From contig CM030706.1 of the NCBI GenBank assembly GCA_017979445.1, positions 22,275,884 through 22,339,883 of the forward strand: a stretch of DNA of 64,000 bases, in the 5' to 3' direction. Of this stretch, positions 45,531 through 58,248 are shown one piece after another. Position numbers and translations under genes: made by a program. Source of the stretch: Akebia trifoliata. Lineage: Eukaryota; Streptophyta; Magnoliopsida; Ranunculales; Lardizabalaceae. The notes below the pieces were generated by a model that did not search any database, was not told the DNA's origin, and worked only from the letters and a program-made list of their open reading frames with translations. Within the stretch, counting starts at the first letter, position 1. Every line of letters begins with the position of its first letter.

Positions 45531-46090
45531 CTAAAATAACCCCTCAACATCTATAAATACCCTCCCCTCTTCCCAAAAAAGACCCCAACTCTCACTACCA
45601 ACCACTATTATCAATTCTCTCACACTAATTCTCTCTTATTAACTCTACACCAAGTCTTACATAAAAAAAAAGAACTCAAATCTCTACTCACCTCTCCTCT
45701 ACTATTCTACCTTAACAATAATCTTCTAAAAAAAATATATACACACTCTCTCATAGTCTACAAAGGATTCAAGAAGACATAAAAGAAGAAAGAAAGAAGA
45801 GAAGAGAAGCTTCAAGGTGGGTTCAAGACTCTATACCCCCTCTTCTCTCTACCCTCTTCTCCTTCATCCTCTATTATCCCCTCTCCTCTTCATTTATTTT
45901 AAATGGATTTAAGATGAGTGGATCTCAAGGCAAATGATCCATTAGGATCATCTCTTTCAATGAGATGATCCTATGATCGAGCTGAAAGTAAATCCCTACT
46001 TAAGGTACAAATGCACACACATGACACTTTATTTTTTGCAATTTTTTAAATCAAATGACCAAGTTCTTTGAGGTTACCGCCACTTGGTGA

Positions 46091-46125
46091 GGAGAAAAGG
46101 GTGCCTAACACCTTCCCTTTTCTCC
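46091..46125 (+). other. Conserved LTR hairpin (B-3)
   Basis: GGAGAAAAGGG (46091-46101), loop TGCCTAACACCTT, CCCTTTTCTCC (46115-46125). Here the plus strand is the transcription sense. Confidence 0.85.
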
Positions 46126-46291
46126 AACTGAGCCGCTTACCCCGGATCTCAAGGTTTGATCAATCCTTATCCATCGCGAGTCACCATATGCCAAAAATAT
46201 CACTTTTTTGAAACATGCACATCGGGTGACCATTCACACCCACTTACAACATGGATGGTGGCGACTCCAATCCTTAGTAGAGGTGGCCATC

Positions 46292-49200
46292 TGAAATCGC
46301 CTCAACCCTTTTTCACTAAATAGTGGATAATGGTCTGATTTATTAAATGGGGGACTTTAAAAGAAGGGAGTCGCTACCTAGTTTAGGTCTAGGAACCAAA
46401 ATTAACTCCAAATGGATATGGGTCGATCCACGGATCAGAGAGACGGGTAAGGGGTCAGATTACGGGTTTCGAAAGGTGTTAGGCACCGAACCCGCCCGAT
46501 CAATATGATTGGTCTCTACTACGATCCAAAACCATCCTATAGTTAACATACAAAGACTACAATCAAGGTCACAGTCCAATCATCATCATCAATTTATATG
46601 GGATGTTCCAAACAAATCCTATGGCTAAACTTGTCCCAATTATTACATGATCATTCTTTGAATTCCATAAAATATGGAAGGGTTTGAAAAAGCCCTGATT
46701 AGCTCCATGACCTGAAATCAATTAAGAATTTTCACCTGCAAGTATTCCCCAAACTGTCCAAAATAGAAACTCATGAGAATATTCTAAATAGGAAGATTAC
46801 AAATAAAAACCTGCCGTATTGGGATTCATAATATTTTCAAATTAAAAATGTGAAATTTCCTAAATTAGAATTCAAGAGATATATGGTGTGCACCCAAATT
46901 AGAAATTTGTAAATTGAATCTTCCAAAAGGGGAAGCTTTCAAAAGAATCAAGTTTTCAAACTAGGAAATCCCAAATTGATAAACAGGAAATTTCCAAATA
47001 TAGAAAAGGCAAAACCTTCTAAATTGGGAAGGGGTTAAAACATGAAATTTCTAAAATAGAAATTTATAAATATATGTCTTCCAAAAAATAGAAAATTGTG
47101 CCGTTTCCATATTAGAAAGTTTCAAACACGAATTTCCCGCAATAGAAAACACGAAATTCACGAAATAGAAAATAGAAAATATGACCATAGTGAATTTCAA
47201 AATTGGCAAAGATGAAAATCATACAAAATCATCAAATCATGAACACTTTAGACATATTAACAAATTCTTGAATTGGAGATTCACATATATATCAAATTTC
47301 TAAGTCGGAACATCGTGAATATAAAGCAAATCAATGAATAAAAATCCACACATGTAAAATTTTAAAATAAAAAATTAGAAATACACGACGAATCGGTGAA
47401 TCACCAATTCATACGCATATGCAAAATTTCTGCATCTAAAAATACTAACACATGGCAAATCAATAAATCATCAATTTATGTATATATACGAAATTCTCAA
47501 ATAATAGGAAAAAATCAAGAACATGTGATGATCATCATGAACACATTAACGAAAGTTGGTCAATCATCTACACAAAATAAACAAATGCGAAAAGAGGAGA
47601 AAGAAGAAAGAGAGAAAAAAATGATAAAATAAAATATAAAAAAATGAACTAAACTCACCTCCACCACAAAATTTTAGCTGTTGTAGGTCCCTTCAGGCGT
47701 AACTCAAAAAACTCATGAGTAGTTGCCGCGCTGGCTGCCGATTATACGAGAAGAGAAAGAAAAAAATGGCTACTGTTACCATTGCTTGTCTCAGACTGAA
47801 CGTGAGAGAGACGTGTCGCAACGGCTACAGTAAAGTGAGGACCGTGAGGGAGATGAAGGAGAGATTGCTGTGTTGTTGGGCAGATGGCCGTAGGCTGTGT
47901 TGTAGGTGATGTTGCAGGTCCAGCCAAAAAAGAAGAAGATGAAAGGGCTGATATATGAAAGGGGTGAAGTGCAGAGAAGGTTGTGGGCACTAATACAGCA
48001 GCCAATGGAGAAAGAGGGGGGATGGGGCGTTATGAGTGCTGTAGAGCACGTGATAAATGGCTGGGGGCGCTGGTATGGCAGCCACGAGTAGAACAGGGGC
48101 TGGTTTGTGATTGTTGTAAAAAAAAAAGAAAATGAGAAGAATGTAGTAGAGATGGAGGGCAGAAGAGAGTTGCAGGGCTGTGAGGGAAATGAGGTACAAC
48201 GAGGTTGCAGGGATGTGAAGGTTATGGGGTGTGAGGGGGATGGAGTGCAGCAAGGTTGCACGTTGGAGAAGAAAGAGGCTGCTGTGGAGGGCTATTGGTG
48301 CAGAGAGAGAGAGGTGAATGGGGTCAGAGTACAAGTTCTACAATGGAGATGATGTAAGGGACATCAAGGGGAGAACGTGGAGAGGAACTGGGAGTGCTGT
48401 TGCAGCAACGAAGATGATCAAGGTGAGTTGGATTACTGTAGAACCGAATGTGAGAGAAAGAAAGAGAGGGATCTTGAAGGTGAGAGCTGGTTCAGCCCAT
48501 GGAGAAGAAGATGACCAAAGATCAGAGAGAGAGAGAATTGAAGGAGAGAAGAAGAGATGACGTGAAGGAACAAGAAGAAGTCGTGAAGGAAGAAGCAGCC
48601 GTTCGTTCAGCCTCTTTCTAAGAGAGAAACGTCTCTCTTTAAATCACAATGTATTTCTATTTCAGTTTTTTTTCTTTCTAATTTTTTTCTTTTCTTTCTC
48701 CTTTTTTCAAATTGGAGAATGATAGTGGGGATTCCCACTACTCGTAGTATGATAGTCCCCTATGGTCGATTGGTTTTAGCTTTGATTTTTTTTATTTCTT
48801 GTCGATTGGATTCATTTTGCACGATCGATTGGATTTTTATTCGTTTTGATTGGTCAATTATTTAAGATTTTTGATATTTTCATTTTAGTGGGTTATGTAA
48901 TTTTTAATTTAAGTTGATTTGATTTTAGTTTTGTTCGTTGATCGATTAAATTTGGTTACTTAAATTTTAATTATTTGATTTAATTTTAATTACTTGATTT
49001 TAAATTTGAATTTAATTTTTTATTTCATTAGATTTTAAATTTTAATTGTTTAATTTTTACTTTGATTTTTATTAGGTTAAATTTTAATTGTTTAATTTTG
49101 AATTTGATTTTTATTAGGTTTTAAATTTTAATTGTTTAATTTTGAATTTGATTTTTATTAGACTTTAAATTTTTATGGTTTAATTTTTTTAATTTGGGTT

Positions 49201-49786
49201 TAATTTTTTGGATTAGATTTTAATTGTCATGTTTTCCTAAGAATTAGGGCTCTAGGTCAAAGTTCGGATCTTGAGGAGCGTGTTGGTCATTTTTGTGATT
49301 TTTCATGAGGTTCTCCGTTTTCATCGATTTGGGTCCCGTTAGATTCGAAATCATACTCTGAGTGCAATGGTGGTATTTTCGAAGTCTTTCGGAGGTCCAA
49401 AATTTATGAGGGGTATTTTCATCATTTTGTCAATTTTTGTAGATTTTTTTGAATTTTAGCGTGAAGTTTCTTTCAGTCCCAACGTGATTATTTTTCTGTT
49501 TCAAAGTTACATTTTCCTAATGTAACGAGGTCTCTAAGTTATTGAACTGTGTATCGAACCTAAGGCGTACGTGCTTGCTAAGTCGAGTTTAAGGTGTAGC
49601 GATCCTAAGCGTGCATAAATTTTTATGTCGAGTCGTAACGAATAGGGGAGATGAAAAGATTGGAAACAGAAGAAATCAGGGACAAGACTCACAAGCCTCC
49701 GAGTTCTTTGCACTCATCATTAGGAATTCACGGTAATCGGGTGACGAATTGTCGAATTAGGTAAATGCAAAAATGGGGTGTCTACA
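46292..49786 (-). mobile_element. Solo LTR family F, copy 1 (TSD CCATC)
   Basis: 3495 bp, plus-strand ends TGAAATCGCC and GGGTGTCTACA. CCATC flanks at 46287-46291 and 49787-49791, interrupting LTR B-3 28 bp from its end. Hairpin at 46463-46494. It holds a short-word repeat zone (46700-47400, 'aaattnnnaaatagaaa' words), a purine-rich part (47560-48560) and T-rich AT DNA (48650-49230). The frames at 47715-48560 are artefacts of the GA-rich tract. Confidence 0.93.
46463..46514 (-). other. Conserved LTR double hairpin (F-1)
   Basis: CGGGTTTCGA (46463-46472) and CCGAACCCG (46486-46494), with one bulged T and one mismatch, close the invariant loop AAGGTGTTAGGCA. A second stem follows: CCGATCA-ATA-TGATTGG. 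Confidence 0.8.
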
Positions 49787-52700
49787 CCATCGTAATGACG
49801 AAACCACATATCTAAAACATCAATCAGTAGTACTCACTATAACATTTTCTTTTTTATACCAATCTAATTGATCAAATGAAAATATTAAACATGCATTTCA
49901 TTTTATATATCAAAATATGACAACAGATACATAATACACAATGGTGGAATAGTAGAATTAGAGAGTTGGGATTTACGATTGGATCGCTCCTAGTCAGGAC
50001 ATGATGTATCATAATAAAGTATTAGTTTTTGATTTTGTGGCTAGTCGCTGTTTACCATACTTGCGAGACCATTTATTCGGGTCAGACTGGTCGTTTGACG
50101 TGACCGTAAGCAATGGGTCTTTTTTCGATGTATCAGAATGTTCGACTACTATTAATTGTTAGTAATCACTAACTAATCATCTTCGTCTATGCCTATCAGG
50201 TGTGCGTGTGATTCCCAAATATACAATCTATTACAAATTCACTGGTAAAGATATAGAGGAATAAACTCGGATTTCAGTTGTGACTCAACTCTCATACGTG
50301 TCCCATACCACCTATGAACTTGGTGGTCCCTACCGTACTTCCTAGGATAGTACATCACTCCGGATAATATGACGCACTATCCCTTCAAGCATTTACAGAC
50401 TTTTTAATAGCTCACAAAATAACTACATATATACATTATTTTCATTTGAAAATAAAAGAAAAATTAATAATACAAAGTTGAGAATAGATATCCAGTTTCT
50501 TACCATGCAACTATGGCCACCCGGTTGTAGACACCCCATTATTGCATCTGCCTAATTCGACAATTTGTCACCCAATTTTGGTGGATTCCTAATGATGAAT
50601 ATAAAAGACTTTGAAGGCTTGTGAGTACTGCTTGATTCCTTCTGTTTCTAGTTTCTTTTCATCCCCCTAATCGTCACGACTCGACATAGAAATTTACGCA
50701 CGCTTAAGATCGTTACATCTTACACCTGACTTAGCAAACACGTACGCATAGGTTCGTTACACAATTCGATAACTTAGAGACCTCGCTACATTAGAAAAAT
50801 ATAACTTTAGAACTTAGAAATACTCAAACAGTGATTGAAAGAAACCTTAAGATAAAATTCAAAAAAATCCGTAAAAAATATCAAAATGATGAAAATACCC
50901 TTCATAAATTTTGGATCTCTGAAAAGTCTCGAAAGTACCTCCATTGCACTCAGAATGTGATTTCGAATCTAACGAGACCCAAATCAATGAAAACAGAGAA
51001 ATTTATAAAAATTTGTAAAAAATTATCAAAATGACGAAAATACCCCTCATATACCTCAGACCTCCGAAGAATCTCGAAAGTACCTCCATTGTACTCAGAA
51101 TGTGATTACGAGTCTAATGAGACCCAAATCGATGAAAATAGAGAAGTTCGAGAAAAATCTGTAAAAATCGCCAAAAGACTAAAATGCCCCTCAATTTCCA
51201 ACTCTACAATTTAGAGATCCCGATCCCTAGGACAATGTAATAAAAATCGAAATCCAATCTAAAATAAAAATAAAATTCAAATTAAAAATTAAACAATTCA
51301 AATTAAAAAATCCAAATAATTAAAATTAAAATCAAACAACTAAAATTAAAATCGAACAATTAAATCCAATCAAAACAAATTTCAAATTAAAAATAATAAT
51401 AATAATAAAAAATTCGATCAACCAAAATAAAAATTTTAAGTAATCAACCATCAAAATTAAACTCAAATTCTATCAATAAATTTAAAATTTAAAATCGAAC
51501 CCAATCTAAAATCAAATTAAAACTCAAAACTTAACCAATCGAAATCCAATCAACCGACCAATTAAAATTAAAATCAATTTAAATTTCAAATTAAAACACA
51601 AATTAATCAACCCGTTCAAAATTTAAATTAAAAATTAAATTCAAATTAAACAATTAAAACTAAAATTAAAATCAAATTGAAAATCACTCAACCAATTAAA
51701 ATGTAAAAAGAAAATTAAAATCGAACGATCAACCAATCGAAACAAAATCAAATTGACCAATAACCAATATTACAATCAAAATTCAAATTAAATTTTAATC
51801 TAACAATTTAATCCAAAATTTAAAGTCAAACACAAATTCAAATTTAATTTAAAACATAAAAGTTAAATCAAAATGTCAACGAATCCAAAATTCAACTAAA
51901 AAAAATAATAATAATAAAAATCAACCAATTCAATGACAATAGACTACCATTAAGGCGAGTAGTACCGGATCACACCCCATTCTCTAAAAAAAATTGTGTT
52001 TTAAAATATAAAAAAAATATAATAAAAAAAAAAAAAAAAAAAACTACCCACGTCTCCTTCTCCCTCAACGCCCCTTCTTCTCCAACGGACCCCTCTCTAC
52101 CTCACATCCTCACCCCTCTCTCCCTCTCTCCCTCTCTCACATTTTTATGAGGAATACTATTATAAAAGAGAAGGAAAGCAACGACTTAGAGGAGAGACAT
52201 TTTTTTGCTTAGCTGCCATTGAAGGAAAAAAAAAACCTACAACTCTTCTTCTCCATTTAAAAATCTGTTGTGGCCTCCCTCATCTTCACTTCATCTCCCT
52301 CCCTCCAAATCTGTCCTTGTTGTCCCACGTTCTTTTAGAAAGGAAGAAGAAGAAAAAAAAATAAAAAAATCAGCAACACAGCCATCCTCATCAACATCAC
52401 AGCCCTCTCTCACTCTTTGCTGCATTCCCTATTTGCTACAACAGCCCTCCCAACCTCTCTATCAGTCTCTCCACTTCCTCTTTTCCGTGAAAAAATCTTG
52501 CACCCATCATCTTCCCTACAAAAACAGCAACTACTTGAGGAGGAAGACGTGTTGATTAGGAGATTTTTGAATCAGAAATTGAAATAAAAAAAAACAGCAA
52601 TGCTCCATCCATAACAGCCACACCAGCCCACTTCTCTCTCTATATCTATCTCTCTCTCTCTCTTTTTCACGTTTTGGACAGCATCTCTTTGCTGGCTGCA

Positions 52701-52789
52701 CCTCTAAGAGATCTTCTCTCTCTTTCTTTCTTCTTCTTTGATCAACTCATGAATTTTTGAATACACGAAAAATCAAAAAATCGATTTTC

Positions 52790-53665
52790 TCAATTCGCTA
52801 ATATCAAATTGGGTTAACTCATTAATATTGACATTGATCAACTCATGAATTTTTGAATACATGACAAATTAAGGAATCGATTTTCTCAATGAAAATCAAT
52901 GAGTCAACTCGCTGATTTTCATGTGCATTGGAAACCGAAATTTCCTATGAAATTGAACAACGGGTTGACCCACTAATTTTAGGATGCATGTGGCAATCCA
53001 AAAATCGAATTTCTTTGGTTAAAAATGTGTGGGTTGACTCACTGATTTTTAATACACGTGGCAACTCAAAAATCGTATTTCTTTGATTAATAATTTGTGA
53101 GTTAACTCGCTAATTTTAGGATGCACGTGACAATCCAAAAATCGAATTTCTTTAGGTAAAAATTGTGAATCGACTTATAGATTCTAATACACGTGGCATT
53201 TCAAAAATCGAGTTTCTTTGATAAATATTGATAGATTTATTTAATATGCACGTGACAATTCAAAAATTGAATCTTTTTTATCAATAAATGTGTGAATTAA
53301 CTTACTAATTTCGATGCACGTGACAATTAAAAAAATTTCTTCAATCAAAATTATCGAGTTGAATCACTAAGTTTGTGTACATTGAAAATTTAAAGTTGAA
53401 TTTTCCCACGAAATGGAAGCATGAGTCGATTCACTGATTTTTGTATGCATTGGATATTTCAAATTGAGATTTTCTATAAAATCGGGCATGTGAGTTGACT
53501 CATTGATTTTAATACACGTGACATTCCAAAAATCAAGATTTATTTGATAAAAAAATTTTATGGATTCAAAAACTCACTAATTTAATGCACGTGACAGTTC
53601 AAAAATCGAATCTCTTGGATAAAATATCGTCAATGAGCCAATTCACTAATCTTATATACGTGGCA
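52790..53665 (+). repeat. Tandem array with G-box / ABRE-like cores, period about 66-70 bp
   Basis: Each unit reads roughly 'ttgactcactgatttt', then 'atncacgtggcaattc', then 'aaaaatcgaatttctttgat'. Perfect CACGTG at 53055, 53124, 53190, 53249, 53317, 53515 and 53588; degraded forms at about 52986, 53380, 53455 and 53657. (A)CACGTGGC is the G-box/ABRE core bound by bZIP/bHLH factors (established); a role here is inference. The other F copy has no such boxes in its repeat zone. Confidence 0.75.
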
Positions 53666-53921
53666 TTGAAAATCGATTTCAAATTATTCAAAATATGATC
53701 GAATTGATCCATTAATTTTTGATGCCATGTATGCCTCATTAAATTGTGGATTTTTTTTTAATGCGAAATTCAAGAAATCGTGTAATTTTCGTAGCTATAA
53801 GATTTGTTTAGTAAATCCGATGCAATTTGATGATGATTGGACCCTAGTTTGACTTTTAGTCTTTAAATGTTGACCGTAGGATATTTTTGAATCGCAGTAG
53901 AGATTGATTATCTTGATCAGG

Positions 53922-53953
53922 CGGGTTCGGTGCCTAACACCTTCCGAAACCCG
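53922..53953 (+). other. Conserved LTR hairpin (F-2)
   Basis: CGGGTTCGG (53922-53930), loop TGCCTAACACCTT (53931-53943), CCGAAACCCG (53944-53953) with one bulged A. Same loop as A, B and C, and same stem type as F-1. Confidence 0.85.
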
Positions 53954-56900
53954 TAACTTGACCCCTTACCCATCTCTCTGATTCGCGGACTGACCCATAT
54001 CCATTTGGAGTTAATTTTGGTTCCTAGACCTAAACTAGGTGGCGACTCTCTATTCTTTTTAAAAAATCCACAAGATACATAGATCGGACCCCTATCCGCT
54101 ATTTAGCGAAAAGGCCGAGGTCGAGGCGATTTCACCGACCTAAAATGAAGAATAGAACTTGGAGCCACTGTGCCAATAGAATTAAAATAAACATGCAACC
54201 AATCGTTATCCCTGGATATCCTTTCACCAACACACAACATTACAAAGTAGAATGCAGACATCACCCCTCGAGACTCTTACATTTTACCGTTTCATCTCTT
54301 TTTCTCTTTTTTTCAATTCTTGCACTTTTTTATGTTTTCAAACACACCATTCTTTTTTTGGATTCATTCATTCAAATATTCATTTTTCGAGATCAAATTC
54401 GTTTTCATAGTTTGAAATTCATTTTTATCACTTAAATTGAAAATTTACAAAATTTATATCAAAACAAGGTTTGAGTAGTGCACATAACCCAACTGACGAA
54501 AATAATCCGGTGAAATATCCTACCCACATATAATTTGTTATAAAACATATCAAATATGCAAGTTCTGGCGTGAATTTGAAATAACCAATTGAATTCTAAA
54601 TTTTTGGAAACACATCACAAAATTTTGATAAAATTTTAAATGTAATTTTCACAATCTACGATTATTAATAGAAATTGAGAGTTCCTTACAATCTCAGTGC
54701 AAAAGAATTGAAGCGTGTGTGCGAAAATCGAGATGATCGACACGAAAATTGAGGTAGATCAAATTTTGAGGTGGTTGAATTTTAAAATTGACCCAGTGAT
54801 TTCAAAGATCTCGATGCCGTCGTCCTTTCTCCCTTCTACGACAGAAGACGGTTTGGTCTCAAAATAGATGAAATCTAGGGTCGAAGTTTCGAAACCCCCG
54901 TATTATCTACGGTTGATTTTTTATGATACGAGGCGAAAGAGAAAATGAAATGAAAAGATATTTGATGAGTTTTATAGATGTCAAGGATGTAAACCTTTTT
55001 TCTTTCTGTGTCGAAAGTTGATGGCGTCCCATTCGCGATGAATCTGAGGTTGAAAATTTGAAAAAAACTAAATTTTAAATTAAAAAAATCACAGTTGATT
55101 TTTGGACGAAATTAGATGATGAATAGTGTTTTGAATTAAAAAAACTTATTTATATAATTACGGGACGAAATCAGTATTTTACCTATTGTTTCGTTCGATG
55201 ATAACTTGACCGTTCGGACTCTAAAAGTGATAAATGAATATTCTATTTTGTTTAATTTTTTGTTTCAGATCTAATTGTGTGGTCAAATTCTATAAATTAC
55301 GTCTCTAGCAAAAATTTATTTTTTGGCCCAATGAGACCCTAAAATTGATGTTGTTTTCGTTTTTAAAGATAATTTAACTTTTTGGACTCCAAAAATGACA
55401 AGTAAATAGTTCAGTTTCAATAATTTTTCGTTATGATCCCAATTGTATGATCTAATTTTAAAAATTCTTACTCTAGCAAAAAATTATTATTTTAGTTTGG
55501 TCCGACTCGAAAATCGAGGATTTTGTAAGTTTTCTGTTCGAACTCACATTTGAGTGTGCTTATAGGCTAACGTATGTTTTCCGATCATTTTAAATCTAAT
55601 GGTAAGGTCAAATTTTACTAAAAATGATTAGAACAAAATCCTACAATTTTACCTTAAGTCCCACTTTCAAGATTTTTTTTTAAATTCAACTATTTATTTT
55701 CTTCGATATACGAATAAAAAACTTGGGGTTTTACATTTCATCATGTAATATCCTGAGTTTTTTATTTGTATTTCAGGAAAAAATAAATTATGAAATTTTG
55801 AGAAAATTCTAAAAGTGAAACTTAGGGTAAAATTTTTTAAAAAAAATTTAGTCATTTTTAATAAAATCTGACTTTACCATTAGATAAAATGACAGAAAAA
55901 CATACTTTAGCCTATAAGCACGCTCAAATGCAAGTCCAGACAAAAAAATTACAGAATCTTCAATTTTTGAGTTGAACAAAACTAAAAAATTGAATTTTTA
56001 CTAGAGCAAGAATTTTTAAAATTTGATCACATTGTTAGATCTGCAACGAAAAGTTATAGAAAATGGAGTATTTACTCATCATTTTCAAAGCCCAAAAAGT
56101 CGAATTATCTTAAAAATATAAACAACTTTGATTTTCGGGTCTAATCGGGTTGAAAAAGTGAATTTTTGCTAAAATGAGAATTTGTAAAATTCGATCACGC
56201 CATTAGATCTGCAATGAAAAATTATAGAAAATGGAGTATTCACTTGTCATTTTCTAAGTCTAGACGGTCAAGTTATCGTCAAACGAAAAAACTTCAAAAA
56301 TATCGATTTCGTCCCGTCAGCTTATATGAAGAATTTTTAAATGAAAGTTACTATTCATTTTCTCTTAAATTAGTCTGAAACTAACCGAATATGATTTTAA
56401 AAAAAAAAGCGTTCTAACTTATATCGCAGATTCATCGCGAATAGACTTTTGTCGACTCTCGACAAAAAAGGGAAAAAACGTTTACAACGTTGAACTCTAC
56501 AAATTCCATCAATTTCTTTTTATTTTTGTCTTCTCTTTCTTCATATTTCATTAAAAATCAACCATATGAGATACAAGAGGTTCGATTCTTCAACCTCAGA
56601 TTTTATCTACTTCGAGGTCAAATCGTTCACCGTCGCAAAAGGATAAAAGGACGACGTCATTGAGATCTTTAAAATCATAAAGTCTGATTCTAAAATCATA
56701 AAATTTGATCGTCTTCATGTTATATCTACCTCGATTTCCACGCACATTATTCAATTCTAAGGCTCAGAGAGTGGTAGGGGCTTATGATTCTTACTAGTAA
56801 CCATAGATTATAAAAATTACATTTAAGATTTTTAACGAAAATTTGTGATGTGTTTTAAAAACATAGAATTCTTTTCATTATTTCAAATTCACACTAAGAC

Positions 56901-58248
56901 CCTTATGTTTGATGTATTTAATTGTGTTTTATAACAAATTATAAGAGGGTGGGACATTTCACCAGATTATTTTTGTCAATTTGGTCCTATGCATTACTCA
57001 AACCCCATTTTAATCAAATTTTTATAATTTTCAATTTAAATGATAAAAATGAATTTCAAAGTTTGAAAAATGATTTAATATTCAATGAATTCACATTGAG
57101 TGAATGAATATCAAAAAATGAATGGTGTGTTCGAAAAATTGAAAAGTGCGAAAGTTAAAAAAAGGAAAAAAGATGATGAAACGATAAAATATCAGAATCA
57201 CACCCGATGGTGATGTCTGCATTTTACATTGTAATGCTACGTGTGGGTTGATGAGCGGATATCCAGGATTAATTTACTTTCTGTTATCATATGATGACTT
57301 GCATGTTTATATATGATTATGCGCTATGTATTGTTATTTATTTTAGATCGACTATTGCATGGTAGGAAACTGGATATCCATTTTCAACTCTATAATGTTA
57401 ATTTCTTATTTATTTTCAAAGAAAATAAATGATATTTATATATAGCTATTTTGTGAACTATTAAAGAGCTTGTGAATGCCCAAAGGGATAGTCTGTCATA
57501 TCAAACAGAGTGATATACTATCTTGATATGTACGGTAGGGACAACCAAGTTCATATGTGGTATGGGACGCAATGAGAGTGGAGTCATACTTGGAATTCGA
57601 GTTTATTTTTTTCTATTTTTTTAGTGAACTTGTACTGTAAAGGTAGTCGTATACAAATGGGGATGTATAATAAGAATCACATGCATGCCTGATAGGCATA
57701 GATGAAGATGATTAGTTAGTGATCACTAACAATCTAAAATAGTCGAACATTCTGACACATCGAAAAAATACATATTGCTTACAGTCACATCAAACGGCTA
57801 GCTTGATCCGGATAAATGGTCCCGTAAGTGTGGTAAACAGCGACCAGTCATAAAATCAGGAACTAATATTTTATTATTGGAACATTATGTCTCGACTGAG
57901 AGCGATCTATTTGTAATATCCTAACTTTTTAATTTCACTACTCCACCATTGTGTATTATGTATCCGTGGCCTTATTTTGGATTATAAAATAAAAAGCGTG
58001 TTTATTATTTCAATTTTATCAATTAGATTCGTGTAAAAAGAAAATGTTTTACTAAGTATTGTTTATTGATGTAATGTGAATTTTTAACAATTTAGTTGCT
58101 TATTCTTGACTATGTACCAGTTAATCGTAATTCATTCAGTAAGACTTTGCATATATTGAAATGATTCAGAATGCTTGCTCGTTCATACTAGGAGGGAGTT
58201 ATTGGTAGGAATTATTTGCTTTCCTACGAAGTAACCATTGTTACTTAC

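Larger units (their letters stand above)
43496..49816 (+). mobile_element. Solo LTR family B, copy 3, split by an F LTR (TSD ACATC)
   Basis: Plus sense TGTAAACACC at 43496, ending CATATCTAAA at 49816 (CA changed to AA). ACATC flanks at 43491-43495 and 49817-49821. Its own sequence, 43496-46291 and 49792-49816, is about 2.8 kb, longer than B-1 because of a 734-bp tandem duplication. TATA ctataaatacc near 45551. Hairpin at 46091-46125 with B-type stem. Inserted in the E LTR. Pro/His/Thr-rich frames are low complexity. Confidence 0.9.
50526..54134 (+). mobile_element. Solo LTR family F, copy 2 (TSD CCGGC, both copies mutated)
   Basis: 3609 bp, TGTAGACACCCC at 50526 to GGCGATTTCA at 54134. Flanks CCGGT (50521-50525) and CCGAC (54135-54139) are one transition each from CCGGC, the sequence at this site in the uninterrupted E copy at 37276. 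Hairpin at 53922-53953. CT-rich leader tracts near 52100-52160 and 52640-52730, a poly-A near 52022, and a tandem array with CACGTG boxes (52790-53665). The 52268-52555 frame is Ser/Pro low complexity. Confidence 0.88.
29008..55735 (-). mobile_element. Solo LTR family E, copy 2, split by three insertions (TSD TTTCA)
   Basis: It begins TGTGGCGTCCCC at 29008 and ends GGGGTTTTACA at 55735. TTTCA flanks it at 29003-29007 and 55736-55740. Its own sequence is 29008-29553, 43422-43495, 49822-50525 and 54140-55735, about 2.9 kb, in the same order as the uninterrupted copy 35911-39075. Insertions: A LTR complex at 29554-43416, B LTR complex at 43496-49816, F LTR at 50526-54134. In minus sense the LTR starts TGTAAAACCCC and ends CGCCACA. 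The long LTR recalls chromovirus-type elements, but without internal coding sequence the lineage cannot be assigned. Confidence 0.93.

Noticed and set aside
47715..48560. Cluster of open frames on both strands
   Set aside because: GA/CT-rich low-complexity DNA within LTR F-1; frames overlap on opposite strands and show no domain.
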